NCBI RefSeq assembly: GCF_033958435.1
Contig: NC_134145.1
Coordinates: 36,855,501 to 36,919,500 of the forward strand
DNA: 64,000 bases
Reading direction: 5' to 3'
From: Carettochelys insculpta
Lineage: Eukaryota; Chordata; Testudines; Carettochelyidae
Shown here: in pieces, positions 58,885-64,000 of the stretch
How positions within the stretch are numbered: position 1 is the first letter of the stretch
Layout: each line of letters starts with the position of its first letter
Position numbers and translations under genes: made by a program
Notes under the pieces: generated by a model
Database searches by the model: none
The model's input: only the letters and a program-made list of their open reading frames with translations
What the model was told of the DNA's origin: nothing

Positions 58885-60235
58885 GCTGGAGCACATATCC
58901 ACAAAAGGATAGAGCAAAGGTTGGTGTGTTACCCTAAATGTGAATTTTCCTGACTTCAGCCCTAACACTACACGACTGAAATTTCTCACTTCCAATATTT
59001 TAAAAAGAGAATCTTTCTTGTCCATATACATAATTTTAATAGCTGTATATAATACAAAATATGAACATTTAAGAGAAGTTACACCACATTAAGTTTAACC
59101 CGCATTTCTGTCTTGGATGATAGATGCAAGAATTCCAACTGAGTTGATTTCATGAACCAGTTAAATGATTTGCATTCAGAACAACATTAAAAATCCACAT
59201 GACAAAGTGTACTTGAAAAAAAATATTCTTCTTGTGACACATCCTTTACAAGTAATGTGTTTTCATTTTTCACATGTTGCATCTCATTTATTTTATTCAG
59301 GCACACATAGTTAAATCTGCGAGATATGGCAAGCTTCCAATACCTGTGAAATAATAAATCATTTCTTACAGATGTTTTCACCCGCTCAAAGGCTGCCTCT
59401 CATTAATCAAACATTATCAGTTTCTATAAGTGGCCAGTGCTAAACAGCTAAGGCAGTTCGTTTTGAGTTCTGACTTCTATTCACTGGTTATTCCCTGACC
59501 CTTACTACTATATGCTTATTGCAAATATGGAAACCCCTTACTATGCAGCAGATTTTACTTCAGGGAATTATAAAGTGTGTTAAAAAAGGACATTTTTTTT
59601 CTCCTAGCATAAAGAGGAACAAAATCAGACTGCGCCTCTAAAATTCAGCAAGATCCATTTCAAATCTCTCTTCTCTATTCTGTAAGTAATATATAAACAT
59701 ACAAAGAAAGATATATTCTGTCACATTTGAAATGCTGTAATAATTTTACATTGGCCACCATGGAGGATGTATCTTATTTATTTTAAATTATTAAAACTTC
59801 ATTTCTGAAAACAAAACCCTATGCCCTTATGAACACAAACCTTTGAGAATTTAAAAAAGGAATAATAGAAAAATGAAGATATCAGATTTATTATCCTCAT
59901 TACATTTGCAAACAGTTAGAAACATACCAATTGGCATTTTTCCTCTTTATAAAATCCTATTTTGCATGATTTTCTTGTAATTTTGGGGCTAAATGTTAAG
60001 TCTGGGCACCATAATTTGGATGAGGTGAAGAATAGAAGATTTTACAATAACAGACAGGTTGAATCTCTTAATCATAATACCACTTAGCTCTTCTACAGTA
60101 CTTTATCAATAGATGGTAAGTAAACGGTTCCCATTTTACAAGTGGGAAAACTGAGGCACTGGCTTTTTCAGAGTCACACAATGGGACTAAACCCAAAATC
60201 ACCAAAGTCCCAGGTCATTACTTTGTCCTCTAGGA
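58885..60235. other. AT-rich spacer, nothing recognised
   Basis: No coding motif or transposon end was seen. Confidence 0.5.
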
Positions 60236-60329
60236 CAGTGGCTCGCAACCTTTTTCAGATTATTGTACCTTTCAGGAGTCTGATTTCTTTAGCATTCCTC
60301 AAGTTTCACTAGGACACACAACTACAGTA
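60236..60329. mobile_element. hAT left end, interrupted
   Basis: It starts CAGTGGCTCGCAACCTTTTT and continues with CAGGAGTCTGATTTC and CAAGTTTCAC, matching the left part of a hAT family abundant in turtles as I remember it. A TA-target element interrupts it. Its right end is not identified, although AACTACACCACTG at 60956-60968 could be a remnant. Confidence 0.55.
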
Positions 60330-60949
60330 AGGTCTCAGAGTACACGAACTCAGAGCACACAACCCCGCTCTTAAGTGCCTGACCCTGACACCCCCTCCCC
60401 CCCAGCCTAGTTTAAACCACCTGCAAGCGGCTCTGGTTCAAGCTGCCCATGCAGCTCCAGTGCAACCTCCCTGCCAGCTCACAAGCTGCCCACTCCACAT
60501 GGCTCCAGTAGGACCCCACCCCTGCCAGCTCAGAAGCTGCCTACCCGCTCACCCGCCCGCCCGCCTTCCCCACGTGGCTCTGGTGTGAACCTGCCCCCCC
60601 TCACCCTGCCGGCTCACCACTCAGACACAGCTCTGGTTCCGGCTCAACTCCCTTACCGCCTGCAGCCCAACTCACCACCTGCACTCAGCTCCACGCCTCA
60701 CCCCCCTGCAGCCCTAACCCACCCCAGGCTTAGCTTCCCCCCACCCCGCCCACCTCCCACAGACCCAACTCACCACCATGCTTAACCTTCCCCAACTGCC
60801 CCCACACCCCAGGACTTACCTTTCTGCTGCTTCCCCAGATGCAGAACATGTGTTCTGCCAGAGAAAGAGAGAGACCCCAACTTGCGCGAAATCTGGGTTT
60901 ATGCGAGGGTGCATGGAATGGAACCCTCACATACTCTGAGTCCTTACTG
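60325..60949. mobile_element. Tigger-like element, 625 bp, GC-rich core
   Basis: The ends are CAGTAAGGTCTCAGAGTAC and the complement of CAGTAAGGACTCAGAGTATG, flanked by TA (60323-60324 and 60950-60951). The core is C-rich, with CTCACC, GCCCAC and CCTGCCAG words. It is open on the plus strand at 60585-60785 only because of that composition. Confidence 0.75.
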
Positions 60950-61302
60950 TACTACAACTACACCACTGTATTAATATTTGACATTTCTTTTAAAAATGAA
61001 GAATTTTTAAAAATAACTAATATGCTTTCCAAGCAACAAAGCAGAACACTTCTCTCCTTAATTCTTTTCTTTTTACTAAGTGTTTGCGTATTTCCCAATT
61101 TTTGGAATGAGCACCAAAAGTTTTAAATCAGATTTGTGACCCACGTTCACACAGATCTTAAGAGGCCCGTTAAACGGGACTCATTCCTGCAGGCTGTAAA
61201 AAGGCATCTGGAAGTGGCTGCGGTAGTAACTATTTCTACATTTTAGCAGGATTACGGACAGAGACTTAGGATGAAAAGACTTTCATTTACAGTGAAAACT
61301 CA

Positions 61303-61566
61303 GGCTATGTCTACACAACAGCCTAAACTCGAAATAGGCTATTGGGGCATTTGATGCTCTCTAAACAACTCCAAATGTTAAAATAAAGCACTATTTCAAA
61401 TCATCCCTTAATCTTCCTGCAAAAAGGACCATAGGAATGCCAAAATAGCATGCCTGTTATTTTGTAAAAATATTTCAAAATAATGGGCATGTGTCAAAAA
61501 CACTAAATAGCTATTTTGAGATACCAAGATATCCTGAAATAGCTCTGCCATGTATATATAGTCTAA
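61303..61566. mobile_element. Degraded Harbinger-type MITE
   Basis: The left end is GGCTATGTCTACACAACAG. Interior GAAATAGGCTATT and TATTTCAAAATAA words, and a decayed right end (ATAGCTCTGCCATGTATA), follow the family pattern. The target duplication is not visible. Confidence 0.5.
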
Positions 61567-63149
61567 GGGTCCAATCTTTCAGTGCTCTAAATATAGAAAG
61601 ACTCCTATACCTATGGGTAGCCCATTAGGTAAATTTTCAGCAAACCAGAGGTGAAATCATGGCTCCATGGAATTCCATGCCTTCAGTGAAGACATGATTT
61701 CATACGATAAAAGTAACAAAATTTTTGTTAATCAGACATCCCAGAAAAAAAATCTGTTTTAAGACATTTTAGATGATTTTTCTGGATTTTTTAAAGGCAG
61801 AGGCTTACAATAATCAGGTGTTTTCACGTGATGCCAACTTCAACCTAAACTATAAAGCAAGGGTTCTCAAACGTACTTGATCATGCCCCACTTCTTTTGT
61901 CTGTAGTCACTGAAGACTTCCCCTACAACAAGCAGAATTACCTCTGCCCAGCTCTGAAGGCAGAGTGGAGAGCAGCGGCTGCTGCGTCTGAGGGCAGTGC
62001 CATGCAAGCAGCAATGCAGAAGTTAGATTTGGAATGTGAAAAGTGGTATTTGTCAATATCACTTTTCATAGCGGATTTCACACTCTATTGCCACTCTGAC
62101 CCCCGTGCTGCTAAAGCTACCTCAGGATTCACAGCTGGAGCCCTCCCACAACCTCCTGGAGAGGGATTTGGGAAATGAGTTGATCCTGGGCAGTGAGGTT
62201 CCAGCTGTCCCCCTTATCCCACCCTCCCACCTCTGGGACGTGCATGTCCCTTCTGATTGAGCCCCAAACACTCTTGGATGACAGCTGGAACTCTTAAAAA
62301 AAAGAGAAGAAACTCAACTCAACCCTAGCTGGGGAGGTCCCGCCCCTGTTTTGAAAAGTGTTGCTTTAGAGAAATCCCTACTTAGCACAATGCATCCATT
62401 AGGATCTTTTCTAGACACCTGCAGAATGTATGCGTTAAATCCGACATTTAACCCCCTTGCAAAGAAAGTTTTCCAGTTAAGGTCCTAAACCTCCATATTT
62501 ACACAAAACTCCCACTGCCATCAATAGGTGAGAAGTTGTTGACTAGTGAAATAAGGCTAAGGTGGTCTTAAAATACCTTTGCACCCTAGTGATTTTTGGC
62601 TCCTCCAGGGGTTGGATTAACCCTGTGCTTAATTTAGACAACACTACCTCCCTTCTGATCTTGTGAGAGACTTAACTGGGCCCTGGGCAATGGGAGGATG
62701 GCTCTGCTCTGGGCCACCCTGGAATGCTAGGCCTCTTCCTAGCCTCAGGTTAGGGGCTAGCCTCTCCAGTCAGCCCTGAGGTCCGCACACTACATGGAGT
62801 TCTAGCAGCAGTGTGAAGAGCCTGGAGCTGCCATCTCTGCTGCCACCACAGTAGTGGCCCAGAGCTGTGGGCTCTTCTAAATCACTGGGCCCTGGGGCAT
62901 CTGCTTCCTTTGCCTCTACCACCTTCCTACCCCAGCACACCTCACCCACACGCCATATGGCTGTAGAACGAATCCTCAAAAGTCAGCATGTGACTGTCTT
63001 CCTCAGTTTCTGCACTGGGGAATTCTATGCCTCCTTTAATAGCACCTCTGCTCAGCATAAAGGGCCTAATGTGAAGAGGAGAATCTCACCCAATGGCGAT
63101 ATTACATGATTATAGGACTGAGTCCTAATTTGGTATGTTGAAACTCTTC
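61567..63149. other. No gene recognised
   Basis: This is mixed-composition DNA with short open frames at 61897 and 62867 that show no domain. The words AAGGGTTCTCAAAC at 61859 could be another hAT left end, but I see no right end. Confidence 0.45.
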
Positions 63150-63589
63150 GGCTGTGTCAATACTAGCAAGTTCCTTCAAAAGACTTTTTGAAAGAAGGGG
63201 GCTCTTTTGAAAGATCCCTCACAGCGTCTACCAGCAAAAAGCATTCTTTTCAAAGGGAATTGAAAGAATGTGGTGCTGCTTTCAAAGTCACACATCTGTT
63301 CCTGTTTCAGGAAGAGCACTCCCTTTCAAAAGCTGCTTTCCAAAGAAACCATGTAGATGCTCCACAGGCCCTTTTTTTCTAGAGAGCAGTCCTAATGGGG
63401 CCTGATTTTTCTATCCCCAGCCTGTTCTTTCAAAAGAGCGGGACTGTATAAACACACTCTTTCGAAAGAGAAGATCACTCTTTTGATCCTCTTTTTTGTG
63501 CACGGACACACTCTTTTGAAAGAAGTTCTTTTGGACGAGATCTTCCAGAAGAGCTTTTTTCGAAAGATCCCTGTAGTGTACACATAGCT
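63150..63589. mobile_element. Harbinger-type MITE related to the 52.3-kb relic
   Basis: The left end is GGCTGTGTCAATACTAGCAAG and the right end is the complement of AGCTATGTGTACACTACAGG. The ACTAGCAAGT string after the end, and repeated TTTCGAAAGA and CTCTTTTGAAAGA, are shared with 52282-53536. Flanks TTC and TTA nearly match. Confidence 0.65.
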
Positions 63590-63736
63590 TTAGAAAGAAA
63601 GGTAATTTAGAACTTGCTATCATAATGCTCCATGTTTGGGATTTGCCCTAAATATGTCTTGATAGCTCCTCCAGGACAATTTTATGTATTTTCCCTTAGT
63701 AACTAAGTTAAAACACATCTCTGAGCCATTCCAACT

Positions 63737-63830
63737 GATGGCAGGGTGGCCTAATGGCTAGGCCCCCTTGCCAGGGTCAAGGGGCCTGGGGTGTGGGTCT
63801 TCAGCCCACAATGTAGAGGCTGAAGTATAA
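63737..63830 (+). repeat. Possible tRNA-derived SINE head
   Basis: TGGCCTAATGG at about 63747-63757 is an exact Pol III A box. About 50 bases on, GGTCTTCAGCC is a partial B box with one shift. The rest does not fold as an obvious tRNA. The window ends before a full SINE can be judged. Confidence 0.3.
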
Positions 63831-64000
63831 GTTTGGGGTGTGACCCCAAGAATCTAGTTTCCCCTCCAGCAGGAGAGGGGATCCTGGGGGGGTGCTCCCC
63901 CTTTGTGCCTGGGGGAGGGTTCGGAGGCTTCACACTCCGGCGGCCAATTTGGTGGCAGCTCTGGCTCCAGCCCTGCTTGCCTCACAGCCAGCTCCTGCTT

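Overview
This window looks like non-coding nuclear DNA from a turtle (Chelonia, probably a cryptodire). The basis is repeat content: a tRNA-derived SINE with the CR1-like 3' tail typical of turtle SINEs, CR1 LINEs, DIRS retrotransposons with tyrosine recombinases, Penelope-like elements (PLEs), hAT elements, TA-target transposons and many small PIF/Harbinger-type elements. I recognised no host protein-coding exon and no functional RNA gene. Every long reading frame that makes biological sense belongs to a transposable element, so the window is intergenic or deep intronic.

Layout. 1-18 kb: AT-rich DNA with a CR1 LINE relic (4.1-6.5 kb, minus strand), two Tigger-like elements, a hAT element with an 8-bp target duplication, and several Harbinger-type MITEs. 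18.2-21.7 kb: a GC-rich minisatellite split by a small hAT-like element, then an old DIRS relic (minus strand) split by a 711-bp Harbinger-type MITE, then a LINE reverse-transcriptase scrap. 22-32 kb: MITEs, a two-ended PLE fragment, a hAT element, a SINE and two copies of a TA-target element. 32.0-41.9 kb: two DIRS elements in the same orientation, 330 bp apart. Element 1 (3.35 kb) is an internal-deletion derivative. Element 2 (6.2 kb) keeps the full gag - RT/RNase H/methyltransferase-like - tyrosine recombinase order but has many lesions. Both keep inverted terminal repeats and the internal complementary region that marks DIRS. 42-44 kb: a MITE and a 5'-truncated LINE ending in a (TAC)n tail. 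44-64 kb: a plus-strand CR1 fragment, a Harbinger element with a recognisable transposase fragment, a hAT element, nested MITEs, and PLE insertions that form large palindromes.

The most notable signal is the PLE group. Four insertions (28.4, 52.5, 56.2 and 58.1 kb) each carry a 13-bp target-site duplication. Three are palindromes, two PLE 3' ends joined head to head; the fourth is a collapsed version. The 58.1-kb palindrome has arms about 98% identical. Two of the insertions sit on the two boundaries of one MITE complex. The shared PLE tail contains a conserved hairpin flanked by CTGAAGA and GAAA that resembles, but does not fully match, a hammerhead ribozyme core.
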